NCBI RefSeq assembly: GCF_030151085.1
Contig: NZ_JASLER010000084.1
Span: 62,001 to 126,000, forward strand
DNA: 64,000 nucleotides
Source of the DNA: Bacteroides sp.
Lineage (GTDB): Bacteria > Bacteroidota > Bacteroidia > Bacteroidales > Bacteroidaceae
Reading direction: 5' to 3'
A program made the position numbers and the translations under genes. The notes beneath the pieces are model-generated. The model was given only the letters and a program-made list of their open reading frames with translations, did no database searches and had not been told where the DNA came from. Below, in pieces: positions 7,751 through 17,890 of the stretch (position 1 is its first letter; every line of letters starts with the position of its first letter).

Positions 7751-10276
7751 ATGAAGAAATTGATAATAGGTGCGGTATCACTGATGCTTTGTGCAACTTT
7801 ACAAGCTCAGGATTTCAAAATCAACCCTTCGGGATATTTTGAGAACCAGGGAGCCAATGTGATGGTTTTCAGTGATGTCTATCCTGAAGGACACCAAGGA
7901 GGTGTTACTCTGGTCTTGAATGGAGACCGCAGAGCCGCAGGTGGTGATGTGCGTTTTGAAATCTCGCAGGGACAGTGGCAAGGACTGCCCAAGATGAGAA
8001 GCCGCATCGTGGATGAGGCTAACAACGAGATTTGTGTCACACTGAATTATCCCGATTCAACCAAGCACATGACGGGTTTCAATCCGATGCTTTATCCTGA
8101 TTTCGTTTTCGGCTACACCATCAAAGTAAAAGGTGAGAAGGATTATCTGGTGTTGACGGTTGATCTGGATCAGCCGGTACCTGATCGCTTTGCCGGAAAA
8201 CTGGGATTTAATCTGGAGTTGGTGCCCTCTACTTTACTGGGCAAACCCTGGATCATGGATAATCAGACAGGAGTGTTCCCTCATCAGGCAATGGGGCCTA
8301 CCATGAAACAGACTTCCAACATGGAACATATCGGAGATTTCAATCCCAACGGGAAAGCTGATTTGGATCAGTTGCTCTTAGATAGGAAGACGTATAATCC
8401 GATGATTGCCGATGACATTGTCTCCGCTCCTTTTGCCCAAGGAAAGAAGTTCGTACTCAATCCGCAGGACGAACTGGCAAAGATTACGATTGAGAGTGAG
8501 AAAGGCAATCTGTTGCTGTATGACGGACGAATCAACCACAATAATGGTTGGTTTGTGCTTCGTTCGGAGTTCCCGGCAGGAACAAAGTCGGGTGCCGTGA
8601 AGTGGATTATCCGCCCTACGGTTACCAAAGAGTGGCGGTATGCTCCGGTAGTGCAAACTTCACAAGTGGGTTATCATCCTGCACAGAAGAAGCTTGCTGT
8701 TATAGAACTGGATGGACGTGAAACAAACTTCAAGCAACCCGCCCTTTACCGTATCGCAGCTGATGGCAGGAAGTTGGTAAAGCAACAGGCAGCTAAAGAT
8801 TGGGGGAATTTCTTGCGTTACCATTATTTGCAGTTCGACTTTACGGAAGTGACTGAAGGCGGGCTTTATCAGGTGATGTACGGTGATGTAGCTTCTCCCG
8901 TATTTCGTATAGCCAATGATGTGTGGGATAAAGGCATCTGGCAGGCAGAGATAGAGTATTTCTTACCTGTACAGATGTGTCACATGCGTGTAAACGAGAA
9001 ATATCGTGTATGGCATGACTTCTGCCATCAGGACGATGCCCTCATGGCAAAGACGGATATCAATCATATAGACGGATATACTCAGGGCCCTTCTACTCTG
9101 TGTAAATATAAGCCCGGCGAACAGGTTCCGGGATTGAACATAGGCGGTTGGCACGATGCAGGCGACTATGACTTGCGTATCGAATCCCAGGCTGGTGAGG
9201 CTTATATCCTTGCGATGGCTTGCGAGAACCTCAATGCTTACTGGGATGAGACTTCCATCGACTTCGGCAAACAGATTGTAGAGATACACCAGCCGGATGG
9301 AAAGAACGACTTCCTGCAACAAGTAGAGAATGGTGCACTGACCATAGTAGCCGGTTGGAAAGCGTTGGGACGTCTTTACAGAGGTATCTTATGTCCTACC
9401 GTGCGCCAATATGCGCATTTGGGAGATGCATCCGCCCATACCGATCACTTCAGCGGAACAGCCGATGACCGTTGGGTATTTACCGAAGATAATCCCGGAC
9501 GTGAATTGCAGGTTGCCGCATGGCTGGCAGGTATTTCGCGTGTCTTGAAAGGACATAATGATGCATTGAGTGCCGATTGTCTGGAGATAGCCTGTGAGTT
9601 GTTCAAGATTACCCGTTGTGAAGACAACCGGTTATTGACTGTGAAAGCACATGTCGCCGTAGAACTTTATCTGGCAACCAAAGACGCAGAGTATCGCGAC
9701 TTCGTTTTGCAGCAGCAAGATCTCATTTGCAAGAATATCCGTCAGACGGGTTGGTTCATTGGACGTTTCGATAAGGCGGTAGGTAATGCACGTTTCAGCA
9801 AAGCCATTCGTAAAGCATTGCCCCAATTGCAGGCTATGTATCAGGAGTATGGCAGCAAAACCCCGTATGGTGTACCTCATGATAGGGGTAACCGCTCATC
9901 CGGTTCATGGGAACCGCAACACTTGGGCTACAATTATTGCTATTTGAATGCTGCTTATCCCGACTTGTTTGCACCGGACTACATCTACGATTCCATGCAA
10001 TACCTCTTGGGTATGCATCCCGGACGCAATCAAGCTGCTTTTGTTACCGGTGTGGGTGCCGAGACAATGAAAGCCGCCTATGGCGTGAACCGTGCCGACT
10101 GGTCGTATATCCCCGGTGGAGTATCTCCGGGTACAAACCTGATTCGTCCCGACCTGCCCGAATTGCTTCATTTCCCCTTCTTATGGCAGGAAGGTGAATA
10201 TTGCCTGGGCGGACATGCTACCTGGTTTATGTATATGGTTCTGGCATCTCAGAAGATATTGAATAGTAATAAATAA
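7751..10276 (+). CDS. GH9 endo-beta-1,4-glucanase-type enzyme with long N-terminal extension
   Basis: 841 residues. A signal peptide covers about residues 1-19 (CATLQAQ). About 280 residues of beta-rich sequence that I cannot assign come first. Then an Ig-like CelD_N domain starts near residue 300 (TSQVGYHPAQKKLAVIELD). The GH9 (alpha/alpha)6 domain follows: GGWHDAGDYD supplies the Asp pair 469/472 (Asp472 the likely base), and WQEGEYCLGGHATWF near the end supplies the likely acid Glu816. GMHPGRNQAAFVTGVG is the usual substrate-lining block. The enzyme is expected to cut beta-1,4-glucan backbones such as xyloglucan in the periplasm or at the cell surface. It lies five bases upstream of the GH43 gene, in one operon. 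Confidence 0.88.
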   Translation: MKKLIIGAVSLMLCATLQAQDFKINPSGYFENQGANVMVFSDVYPEGHQGGVTLVLNGDRRAAGGDVRFEISQGQWQGLPKMRSRIVDEANNEICVTLNYPDSTKHMTGFNPMLYPDFVFGYTIKVKGEKDYLVLTVDLDQPVPDRFAGKLGFNLELVPSTLLGKPWIMDNQTGVFPHQAMGPTMKQTSNMEHIGDFNPNGKADLDQLLLDRKTYNPMIADDIVSAPFAQGKKFVLNPQDELAKITIESEKGNLLLYDGRINHNNGWFVLRSEFPAGTKSGAVKWIIRPTVTKEWRYAPVVQTSQVGYHPAQKKLAVIELDGRETNFKQPALYRIAADGRKLVKQQAAKDWGNFLRYHYLQFDFTEVTEGGLYQVMYGDVASPVFRIANDVWDKGIWQAEIEYFLPVQMCHMRVNEKYRVWHDFCHQDDALMAKTDINHIDGYTQGPSTLCKYKPGEQVPGLNIGGWHDAGDYDLRIESQAGEAYILAMACENLNAYWDETSIDFGKQIVEIHQPDGKNDFLQQVENGALTIVAGWKALGRLYRGILCPTVRQYAHLGDASAHTDHFSGTADDRWVFTEDNPGRELQVAAWLAGISRVLKGHNDALSADCLEIACELFKITRCEDNRLLTVKAHVAVELYLATKDAEYRDFVLQQQDLICKNIRQTGWFIGRFDKAVGNARFSKAIRKALPQLQAMYQEYGSKTPYGVPHDRGNRSSGSWEPQHLGYNYCYLNAAYPDLFAPDYIYDSMQYLLGMHPGRNQAAFVTGVGAETMKAAYGVNRADWSYIPGGVSPGTNLIRPDLPELLHFPFLWQEGEYCLGGHATWFMYMVLASQKILNSNK

Positions 10277-10280
10277 GAAA

Positions 10281-11792
10281 ATGAAGAAGATCAAGTTATT
10301 TGTGGCAGCTTTGCTGTTGATGGCCTTTGCCATAGGAAACAATGTATGGGCTGCCTCCGGTTTAGGAAAGAAAGACACGGGTTCGGTGGAATCACCTAAG
10401 TTTTATACCGGAAATACTAATCCATTGTTGGATTTCGCTTTTGTGGCCGACCCTACGAGTATAGAATACAATGGCCGACTCTATGTATATGGTACTAATG
10501 ACACCCAGCAGTTGGATAGCGTAGGAAAAGATGGCAAGAATACTTATCAGTACATACATTCGCTGGCTATGTTATCTACGGATGACATGGTGAACTGGAC
10601 CTATCACGGTTTGATTGATGTGAAGGCACTTTCGCCCTGGGGCATAGCTTCATGGGCACCTACCATCATTTCTCAGGTGGAGGCAGATGGTAAAACACAT
10701 TTCTACCTTTATTACTCCAATAGCGGTGCAGGCGTAGGGGTACTTACCGCCACTTCTCCCGTAGGGCCATGGACCGACCCGTTGGGACGTATGTTGGTGA
10801 GCCAGTTCTCGCAGGGACTAGGTGAGTGCAAGGCCCCTTTTGATCCTGGCGCTGTGATAGATGAAGAAGGAACAGGCTGGTTGTCTTTTGGCGGAGGAGG
10901 CAAGGGCGAGAAAGGCACCGACTACATGCCTGGAGATGCCCGCATTGTACGCTTAGGTAAAGATCTCATCAGTTTAGACAGTGAGATTGCTGAGATAAAG
11001 GCGCCTTACCACTTCGAAGCCAACGAACTGAATTATTGGAATGGCACCTGGATTTATACGTATAATACCGACTGGAAGGAGCGCAAAGAGTGGCCTCATC
11101 AGGGAATAGAAAAACCAAGTATCTGTTGCATGTCTTACATGACTTCCCATACACCATTGGACACCGACAGTTGGAAGTATGTAGGCAACTTCTTTAAGAA
11201 TCCCGGAGACTATGGCATGGGCTTCAGCAACAACCACACCCACTTGCACAAGTATAAGGGAGATTATTATTTGTTATACCATAACATGTGCTTGCAGGAA
11301 TATAAGGGTACCAAAGGCGGTTTCCGTAGCCTGTGCGTGAACAAACTCCAAGTGAACGAAAAGGATATGAAGTTAGAGATGGGTGAAGCTACCCTGAAAG
11401 GGGTAGACCAAATCAAGCCTGTGAACCCCTTTATCCATCAGCAGGCCGAGACCGTGGCCGCCACGTTGGGTATATGCTTTGAACCGGCAGGTACATCGGG
11501 CAACATGCTGGCAGTAGGTTCCGGGCGAGAGAAGTCGGCTATTGCTGTGCGGGGCGTATTCTTCTCGGGTGCTCCCTGCTTGTTTAAAGCCACAGCTTCG
11601 GGGCATGGTATCCTGGAGGTTCGCCTTGACAAACCGGATGGAGAAATGCTGGCTTCCGTTTCGTCTGATGCAGATTCCTTGCAGACTGTTTCCACAAAGA
11701 TTACCAAAGAGAAGGACGGCGTACACGATCTTTATTTCTTATTTAAAGGTAAAGAGCTGAAAGTGGATGAATGGATGTTTGAAAGGGAGTAG
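10281..11792 (+). CDS. GH43 arabinofuranosidase/xylosidase-like enzyme with C-terminal CBM6-like domain
   Basis: 503 residues. A signal peptide ends near residue 25 (NNVWAAS). The five-bladed propeller of GH43 has Asp57 in VADPTS as base, Asp188 in APFDPGAVID as the pKa-tuning residue, and Glu246 in HFEANELNYWNG as the likely acid. From about residue 376 the sequence (QQAETVAATLGICFEP ... VHDLYFLFKG) looks like a CBM6-type beta-sandwich that would bind glycan chain ends. The enzyme probably removes L-arabinofuranose or D-xylose from side chains. It is the last gene of PUL 1 and is followed 38 bases later by a terminator hairpin. Linkage specificity cannot be read from the sequence. Confidence 0.88.
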   Translation: MKKIKLFVAALLLMAFAIGNNVWAASGLGKKDTGSVESPKFYTGNTNPLLDFAFVADPTSIEYNGRLYVYGTNDTQQLDSVGKDGKNTYQYIHSLAMLSTDDMVNWTYHGLIDVKALSPWGIASWAPTIISQVEADGKTHFYLYYSNSGAGVGVLTATSPVGPWTDPLGRMLVSQFSQGLGECKAPFDPGAVIDEEGTGWLSFGGGGKGEKGTDYMPGDARIVRLGKDLISLDSEIAEIKAPYHFEANELNYWNGTWIYTYNTDWKERKEWPHQGIEKPSICCMSYMTSHTPLDTDSWKYVGNFFKNPGDYGMGFSNNHTHLHKYKGDYYLLYHNMCLQEYKGTKGGFRSLCVNKLQVNEKDMKLEMGEATLKGVDQIKPVNPFIHQQAETVAATLGICFEPAGTSGNMLAVGSGREKSAIAVRGVFFSGAPCLFKATASGHGILEVRLDKPDGEMLASVSSDADSLQTVSTKITKEKDGVHDLYFLFKGKELKVDEWMFERE

Positions 11793-11830
11793 GTAGAAAG
11801 ATTTCCGAATCATTACTTGGACAAATAGAG

Positions 11831-11867
11831 AGGTCACTGCAAGTTTACTTGTGGTGACCTTTCTTAT
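11831..11867 (+). terminator. Intrinsic terminator of PUL 1
   Basis: Stem AGGTCAC (11831-11837) with GTGACCT (11854-11860), extended inside by CAAG/CTTG around a TTTA loop, followed by TTCTTATT. It lies downstream of the GH43 stop and upstream of the next susC promoter, so it separates the two transcription units. Confidence 0.8.
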
Positions 11868-11976
11868 TACACTCTGTTTTAGTTTCCTAATAATTAAAAA
11901 AGGTTTGTTATCTGCTAATTGGTGATTAGCAAACTACTCTAAACGATTTTCGAACTCTTAGTAGATCGGTTGCTTT

Positions 11977-11984
11977 TATATTTG
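11977..11984 (+). promoter_or_regulatory. Bacteroides -7 promoter box for the second susC
   Basis: TATATTTG matches TAnnTTTG and lies 25 bases before the susC start at 12009. No clear TTTG -33 box is seen at the right spacing (TTTCG at 11948 is 24 bases away), which would fit a promoter that needs an activator. Confidence 0.55.
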
Positions 11985-12008
11985 CTTCCGTTATTTTGAT
12001 AATAAACA

Positions 12009-15000
12009 ATGAAATTAACTACTATGAATTCAAACTTTAAGAAAACTGTATTATGTACAGGTGTAGGAATTGCCCTTACACTGGGCTATGTTCCACTCTC
12101 ATTTGCTGCTCTTCCGAACGAAGTTTCCGAAGTAGCTCAACAGATCAGAAAAATAACGGGTACCGTGATCGATCAAAATGGAGAACCTGTTATTGGTGCT
12201 AATGTATTGGAGAAAGGTACCGGAAATGGAGTAATATCTGATATTGACGGAAACTTCTCGCTGAATGTAAATGCTGGTGCGGTATTGGATATCAGTTATA
12301 TCGGCTATATTCCCCAGCAGGTGAAGGTTACCAATCAAACTAATCTGAGAGTGGTTTTGCAAGAAGACGCAAAAGTATTGGATGAAGTAGTAGTAGTAGG
12401 TTATGGTGTGCAGAAGAAGAAACTTGTAACAGGTGCTACTGTTCAGGTTAAAGGTGATGATATAGCTAAATTGAATACGGTATCTCCTTTATCGGCCCTC
12501 CAAAGTCAGACGCCGGGTGTAAATATTACTAAGACTTCCGGTCAACCGGGTGAAGGATTTAAAGTGGTGATACGTGGATTGGGTACTACCGGTAGTTCCA
12601 GTCCGTTATATATAGTAGATGGTGTGTCGCGTGGTAATATCGACTATCTGAACCCTGCTGACATCGAATCATTGGACGTTTTGAAGGATGCTGCATCTGC
12701 CGCCATCTATGGTGCCCGTGCTGCCAATGGTGTAGTGCTTGTTACTACTAAGAAAGGTAAAACAGGAAAAGCTTCTATTCAATACGACGGTTACTTCGGT
12801 GTGCAGAATGTCTATAAAAGACCTGAATTGCTGGATGCCCAACAATTCGTAATGATTCAGCAAGAAGGTCGTAAGAACAGTGGAATGGACCCCATTAACT
12901 TTGAAAAGGATATGGCTGAAGGTGATTACAAGCGCCTACAGGAAGGCTGGAAGGGTACCAGCTGGGTAGATGAGATGGAGAACAAGAATGCTCCTATCCA
13001 AAGCCATTCATTAAACATATCAGGAGGTAGCGAACGCTCAGTTTATTCAATAGGTTTATCATATACATCTCAGGAAGGTATCTACGGAAAGCCCGTGGAA
13101 CCAGATTATAGCCGCTACACGGCACGCGTGAACTCCGAACACATTCTGTTGAAGAACGGCAAGACCAATCTTCTTACCGTAGGTGAAAACATTTCATACT
13201 CTTATAGTGAAAAGAGTGGTATTGCCATTGGCAACATGTACTACAATGACTTGAGTGCCGCCTTGAAGATGACTCCGTTGATGCCTTTGTGGGAACGGGA
13301 TAGTAGTGGTAACTTCATTGTGGGACAATATCATAAGCAGCTTCCCGGCAATAATACTTCGGCCAATCCGATAGGTATGATGGTTTACCAGCATGGCAAT
13401 AACCTCAGCAAGAACCATTCTCTGAATGGTAGCTTTTATGCTGTACTTGAACCAATCAAAGACTTGAAGCTAAGGACATCGTTCGGTTACAACATGAGTG
13501 GGTCTGCTTATCGCCAGTTTACTCCGAAATTTGACTTGGGAGAACGCAACCAGTCTTCGGAAAATAGTGTGACTCAAAGCATGGGTCTGGGATTCGGTTG
13601 GACATGGGAAAATACATTGTCCTATGACTTCAAAGTGAAGCAAGATCACACGTTTAATGCTTTGATTGGTATGTCGGCCGAACGTTCGGGATTGGGAGAT
13701 AATATGAGTGGCACAAACAGGAATTCTATCTTCGAAGACTTCGAGCATGCCTATCTGGATAATACCAAAATGATAAACTCCAACAATACCAGCCTGGGAG
13801 GAAGTCCTTGGCAGAAAGGTGGACTGATGTCTTACTTTGGGCGTGTGAACTATGACTACAAAGAAACCTACATGGCTACCGTGGTGATGCGTGCCGATGG
13901 TTCGTCCAACTTTGCCAAAGGTAAACAATGGGGATATTTCCCTTCGGTATCTGCCGGTTGGGTAGTGACCAATGAGAACTGGATGAAGCCGGTTACAAGC
14001 GTTATGGATTTCTTTAAATTGCGTGCCAGTTGGGGACAGAACGGTAATCAGTCCATTTCTCCATTCCAATATTTGGCTACAATAGCCTTTACCGACAATG
14101 ACTATTACTTTGGTCCGGATAAGTCACATAAGACACCGGGTTCTTATGCCGACCTCCTTGCCAACCCGGATGTAACTTGGGAAACATCCGAACAGTGGGA
14201 CTTCGGTTTTGATGCCCGATTCTTCAATTCACGTTTGAGTATGGCTTTCGACTATTATATCAAGACTACCAAGGATTGGTTGGTACAAGCTCCCGTATTG
14301 GCTAGTTATGGTACCGGCGCTCCTTATATCAACGGTGGTGATGTAAGAAACAAAGGATTTGAGTTGTCATTGGGTTGGAGAGATCAGATAAGCGATTTCT
14401 CGTATGGTGCTAACTTAAATATTTCGCATAACAAGAATGAAGTAACCCGTATTGCAAACAGTGAAGGCATCATTCGTTCTGAATTAAAACAGTGCTCTTA
14501 TCAGTTTGCTTATGCCCAGGAAGGATATCCTATCGGCTACTTCTATGGTTACAAAACAGCGGGCTTGTTTCAGAATGAAGCCGAGGTACAGAGTTATAAA
14601 GACAAGAATGGTAAATTGATTATGCCGAATGCACAGCCGGGTGACGTACGTTTTGTAGATTTGGATGGTAACGGCACTATTGATGAAAGCGATAAGACGA
14701 TGATAGGTAAGTCAAATCCCGACGTAAACTTTGGTTTTGGAATGAACTTCGGTTACAAAGGCTTCGACTTCTCTTTTGCAACGAATGGTGTGCTGGGTAA
14801 TGACATCTTTAATATGTGGAGAAATCCTGATAGCATTGAGCATAACTATACTACGGAAATCTTGGGCAGATGGCATGGTGAAGGAACTTCGAACAGTATT
14901 CCCCGCCTCACGGGTGAGAAACACCAGAACTTAACTTACATTTCAGACCTCTTTGTGAAGAATGGTTCTTACTGGAGGATGAGCAACATGACTATCGGTT

Positions 15001-15206
15001 ACGACTTCAAGCGCCTGTTCCGTTCGCTTCCGGTAGAACAGTTCAGACTTTATTTCACGGCTCAGAATCTGTTTACCATAACCGGCTATTCGGGCATGGA
15101 TCCTGAAATAGGTTCTTCTACGGCCGAAGGTTGGGTAAGTGGTATCGACTATGGTTTTTATCCTACTCCACGTACATTGATGGTAGGTGCTTCAATTAAA
15201 TTTTAA
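12009..15206 (+). CDS. SusC-like TonB-dependent outer-membrane importer (second pair)
   Basis: 1,065 residues. The ATG at 12009 is used; an in-frame ATG at 12024 is equally plausible. A signal peptide ends near FAALPN. It is followed by the CarboxypepD_reg-like domain (ITGTVIDQNGEPVIGANV), DEVVVVGYGVQKKKLVTGA, the plug (VLKDAASAAIYGARAANGVVLVTTKKG) and a barrel ending MVGASIKF. It pairs with the SusD gene 20 bases downstream. Unlike the other SusC genes here it has its own promoter and no enzyme genes, so it may import a product released by enzymes encoded elsewhere, perhaps PUL 1 just upstream. The ligand is unknown. Confidence 0.94.
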   Translation: MKLTTMNSNFKKTVLCTGVGIALTLGYVPLSFAALPNEVSEVAQQIRKITGTVIDQNGEPVIGANVLEKGTGNGVISDIDGNFSLNVNAGAVLDISYIGYIPQQVKVTNQTNLRVVLQEDAKVLDEVVVVGYGVQKKKLVTGATVQVKGDDIAKLNTVSPLSALQSQTPGVNITKTSGQPGEGFKVVIRGLGTTGSSSPLYIVDGVSRGNIDYLNPADIESLDVLKDAASAAIYGARAANGVVLVTTKKGKTGKASIQYDGYFGVQNVYKRPELLDAQQFVMIQQEGRKNSGMDPINFEKDMAEGDYKRLQEGWKGTSWVDEMENKNAPIQSHSLNISGGSERSVYSIGLSYTSQEGIYGKPVEPDYSRYTARVNSEHILLKNGKTNLLTVGENISYSYSEKSGIAIGNMYYNDLSAALKMTPLMPLWERDSSGNFIVGQYHKQLPGNNTSANPIGMMVYQHGNNLSKNHSLNGSFYAVLEPIKDLKLRTSFGYNMSGSAYRQFTPKFDLGERNQSSENSVTQSMGLGFGWTWENTLSYDFKVKQDHTFNALIGMSAERSGLGDNMSGTNRNSIFEDFEHAYLDNTKMINSNNTSLGGSPWQKGGLMSYFGRVNYDYKETYMATVVMRADGSSNFAKGKQWGYFPSVSAGWVVTNENWMKPVTSVMDFFKLRASWGQNGNQSISPFQYLATIAFTDNDYYFGPDKSHKTPGSYADLLANPDVTWETSEQWDFGFDARFFNSRLSMAFDYYIKTTKDWLVQAPVLASYGTGAPYINGGDVRNKGFELSLGWRDQISDFSYGANLNISHNKNEVTRIANSEGIIRSELKQCSYQFAYAQEGYPIGYFYGYKTAGLFQNEAEVQSYKDKNGKLIMPNAQPGDVRFVDLDGNGTIDESDKTMIGKSNPDVNFGFGMNFGYKGFDFSFATNGVLGNDIFNMWRNPDSIEHNYTTEILGRWHGEGTSNSIPRLTGEKHQNLTYISDLFVKNGSYWRMSNMTIGYDFKRLFRSLPVEQFRLYFTAQNLFTITGYSGMDPEIGSSTAEGWVSGIDYGFYPTPRTLMVGASIKF

Positions 15207-15226
15207 TACTAAAAGAACTCTGTGAT

Positions 15227-17008
15227 ATGAAAAAGATATTATTATTCCTTTATGCTGCGGCTGTTTCCTTGTGTGTGACAAGTTGCGCAGACTTTTTGGA
15301 TACCGAGAATCTGGTTAAGAAAAACACTTCGAACTGTCCTACTAACAAAGACGAAGTAGATGAACTTCTGACTGGAGCCTATGCTCCCTTGTGGCAACTC
15401 TTCGGTGCCACCCATCCTTATCTGATGGATAATATGTTGTCCGGCGACTGCTTAGGCGGAGGCGGTGCAAGCGATACCAGCTTACCTATTTTCTTCCATC
15501 GCTATCAGAATACTACTGACTATGCCAACTCTTGGACAAAACTCTATATGGGTATTTACCGTTGCAATATGCTATTAAATAGCTTGGATTTGATAAAGTG
15601 GGAAGATACCGATTCCAGAAAGATAATAGAAGGAGAGGCTTACTACTTAAGAGGGATGTATTACTATTTTATGGCTGTAACATTCGGCACAGTACCTATC
15701 GTTACTACACCCGAACCACAGAATAACCCGAAAGCAAGCAGTGAAGAAATGTTCAAGCTCATTCTTTCAGACTTGGGCAAAGCCATTGAATTGTTGCCAT
15801 CGAAAGTGCAACCTGTTTCTGAAATGGGACACGCTACCCGTTGGGCTGCCCAAGCGCTACAGGCTCGTGCTTATCTGTTTTACGATGGATATTATAAGAA
15901 CAATCAGCGTCAGGACGTAGCTTTGAGAGAGGGAACGTTGACGAAGGCGAATGTTATATCCGGCTTGGACGATTGTATTAAGAATAGTGGTTACTCCCTA
16001 TTGGGTGAGTTTCGTAATCAATGGCCGTATGCGGTTGATATACCCGAAGCTGATTATAAATATGCCAAGGATAACAAACTGCGTTGGGTAGGAGAAGAGG
16101 GTGCCAATACAGAGACTGTGTTTGCTGTGAAGTATTCCAGCACGGCAGGCTGGGCATCTCCCAATGCTCCGTATCTAGGAAATTCCTTTGCTTTGTTCCT
16201 GGGATTCCGTGGAATGACGCTGATGAACTTCGGCGGCGGTTACGGCATGTGTGGAGTGAATACTAACATGTGGAATGAATGGTCGGATAACGATATCCGC
16301 AAGCGTGGCAGTGTGCTGGATATTTATGATACGGAGAATGAAGGTGTGCCAGTAGACGGAGTCAACGTGCCCGCCGGTGAAAGCGGATTCAGACTGGGTG
16401 GATGGGAAGCCATGCAGGAGACGGGTTATTTCATTAAGAAATACTTCCCGGTTAATGTACGCATGACCAATTCCAGTGGAAATAAAGTCATTTGTAACTA
16501 TAGTTGTCCTCTTTACGGTCGCGAACCGAATTACCAGTTGGACAATACGCAGGACTGGGTCGTTATTCGTTTTGCCGACGTGTTGTTAATGCACTCTGAG
16601 TTGTCGCAGACCACAGACGGCATAAACAAGGTGCGTGCCCGTGTAGGACTGGAACCGATTGCAGCTTATACCGATGAAGCGCTGCGTAACGAGCGTCGTT
16701 GGGAGCTGGCATTCGAGGGGCTAAGGTATCAGGATATGATGCGTTGGTATGGACAAGATGCCGGTAAGGAAATTCAGAAAACGTTGCGTGGTTGTAAGAT
16801 TTACAATAATGCTATGGCGACCACTATTGACGGAACTCCGCTGGCAAGTAATGCGTTCGATGCAAAGTGCAAACAATACTTTGAGGATATTGATAAACGC
16901 TATCGCGAGACTGGTGGTTTTATGCAGATTCCTAATAATGAGATTTTACTGTCTAATGGTGTATTGGTACAGAATAAAGGATGGGAGACATCTGCTGCTG
17001 CTTTCTAA
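15227..17008 (+). CDS. SusD/RagB-like surface lipoprotein (second pair)
   Basis: 593 residues, longer than the other three SusD proteins here. Lipoprotein signal MKKILLFLYAAAVSLCVTSC with Cys20. Recognisable SusD/RagB features are the FLDTENLVKKN start, EGEAYYLRGMYYYFMAVTFGTVPIV, and the C-terminal block NERRWELAFEGLRYQDMMRWYG. The end (LVQNKGWETSAAAF) lacks the NPGY motif of the other copies, which puts it in a different SusD branch. It should bind the ligand imported by the SusC encoded upstream. A bidirectional terminator follows, so this two-gene unit is complete without enzymes. Confidence 0.93.
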   Translation: MKKILLFLYAAAVSLCVTSCADFLDTENLVKKNTSNCPTNKDEVDELLTGAYAPLWQLFGATHPYLMDNMLSGDCLGGGGASDTSLPIFFHRYQNTTDYANSWTKLYMGIYRCNMLLNSLDLIKWEDTDSRKIIEGEAYYLRGMYYYFMAVTFGTVPIVTTPEPQNNPKASSEEMFKLILSDLGKAIELLPSKVQPVSEMGHATRWAAQALQARAYLFYDGYYKNNQRQDVALREGTLTKANVISGLDDCIKNSGYSLLGEFRNQWPYAVDIPEADYKYAKDNKLRWVGEEGANTETVFAVKYSSTAGWASPNAPYLGNSFALFLGFRGMTLMNFGGGYGMCGVNTNMWNEWSDNDIRKRGSVLDIYDTENEGVPVDGVNVPAGESGFRLGGWEAMQETGYFIKKYFPVNVRMTNSSGNKVICNYSCPLYGREPNYQLDNTQDWVVIRFADVLLMHSELSQTTDGINKVRARVGLEPIAAYTDEALRNERRWELAFEGLRYQDMMRWYGQDAGKEIQKTLRGCKIYNNAMATTIDGTPLASNAFDAKCKQYFEDIDKRYRETGGFMQIPNNEILLSNGVLVQNKGWETSAAAF

Positions 17009-17033
17009 TTTAGGAAAAAGAGGATAACAAAGC

Positions 17034-17076
17034 GAGGGAAGTTTATTCATACTAAGATGATTAAACTTCCCTCTTT
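17034..17076. terminator. Terminator hairpin between convergent susD and metal-transporter ATPase genes
   Basis: Perfect 12-base inverted repeat GAGGGAAGTTTA (17034-17045) and TAAACTTCCCTC (17062-17073), followed by TTTC on the + strand. It lies between convergent stop codons and can serve both directions. Confidence 0.8.
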
Positions 17077-17087
17077 CATGTTTGGTA

Positions 17088-17861
17088 TTATTCATGAGAG
17101 TGTTTATGCTCTCCTAGTATTCTGTGTGGTAATGCTCCATGACCTAACAATTCTATTGGACATTGGAAGTTGCGCTCCAACCACTCGCCTGTAACGCCTG
17201 CATCGGGATGATAATCCAGTGTCTCGTTGACACAAGCTATCGACTTTACTTGCTGCAATACCGTACCGATGTCGTGGCTGACAAGGATAATGGCGCAATC
17301 CTTATTAATCTCGGCTAATAGCTCGTAGAGTCGTGCTTCAAATCGTTTGTCGATGTAGGTACTGGGTTCATCGAGTATAACGACTTCCGGGTCGGAGATA
17401 ATGGCACGGCCCAGTAAAGCACGTTGAAGTTGACCGCCACTTAAAGCCCCGATGGCACGATCTTCCAAACCATCCAATCCCATGCGGGCTATCACCTCGT
17501 GAGCCTTTTCACGCAGTTCGGCAGAGAAACGCGAGGTAAGAGATTTCTTGCAGCTCAATCCTGATAAGATAACCTCTTCGACTGTGATGGGGAATTTACG
17601 GTCAATAGTATTGTATTGTGGCAGATAACCCATGGTGAATTGAGAATGGGCTGCGCGGCTGGAGTGGAAAATCACTTCTCCGGCTGTAGGTTTCAATAGA
17701 CCCAGAATACATTTTATCAAGGTCGTCTTTCCTCCACCATTCGGACCGATGATGCCCAGAAAGTCGCGTTGGTAAACGGTCAGGTTTACATCACGCAATA
17801 CGGTACGACCATCGTAGCCGGCACTGAGATTCTTTATTTCAATAATCGGGTTGGCATCCAT
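17088..17861 (-). CDS. ZnuC/MntB-like metal ABC transporter ATP-binding protein
   Basis: 257 residues. Walker A is GPNGGGKTT (residues 39-47), the signature is LSGGQ (140-144), Walker B is VVILDEP (160-166), and the H-loop is in LVSHDIG. The protein resembles ATPases of zinc/manganese importers and ends with a His-rich tail (EHKHSHE), which could bind metal. It is 29 bases downstream of a metal-binding lipoprotein gene. A membrane permease gene would be expected next, but after this gene comes a terminator and then the convergent susD, so no permease is in the neighbourhood. Confidence 0.9.
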   Translation of the reverse strand: MDANPIIEIKNLSAGYDGRTVLRDVNLTVYQRDFLGIIGPNGGGKTTLIKCILGLLKPTAGEVIFHSSRAAHSQFTMGYLPQYNTIDRKFPITVEEVILSGLSCKKSLTSRFSAELREKAHEVIARMGLDGLEDRAIGALSGGQLQRALLGRAIISDPEVVILDEPSTYIDKRFEARLYELLAEINKDCAIILVSHDIGTVLQQVKSIACVNETLDYHPDAGVTGEWLERNFQCPIELLGHGALPHRILGEHKHSHE

Positions 17862-17890
17862 TAGGTTATACGGTTTTAGTATCTACATTT

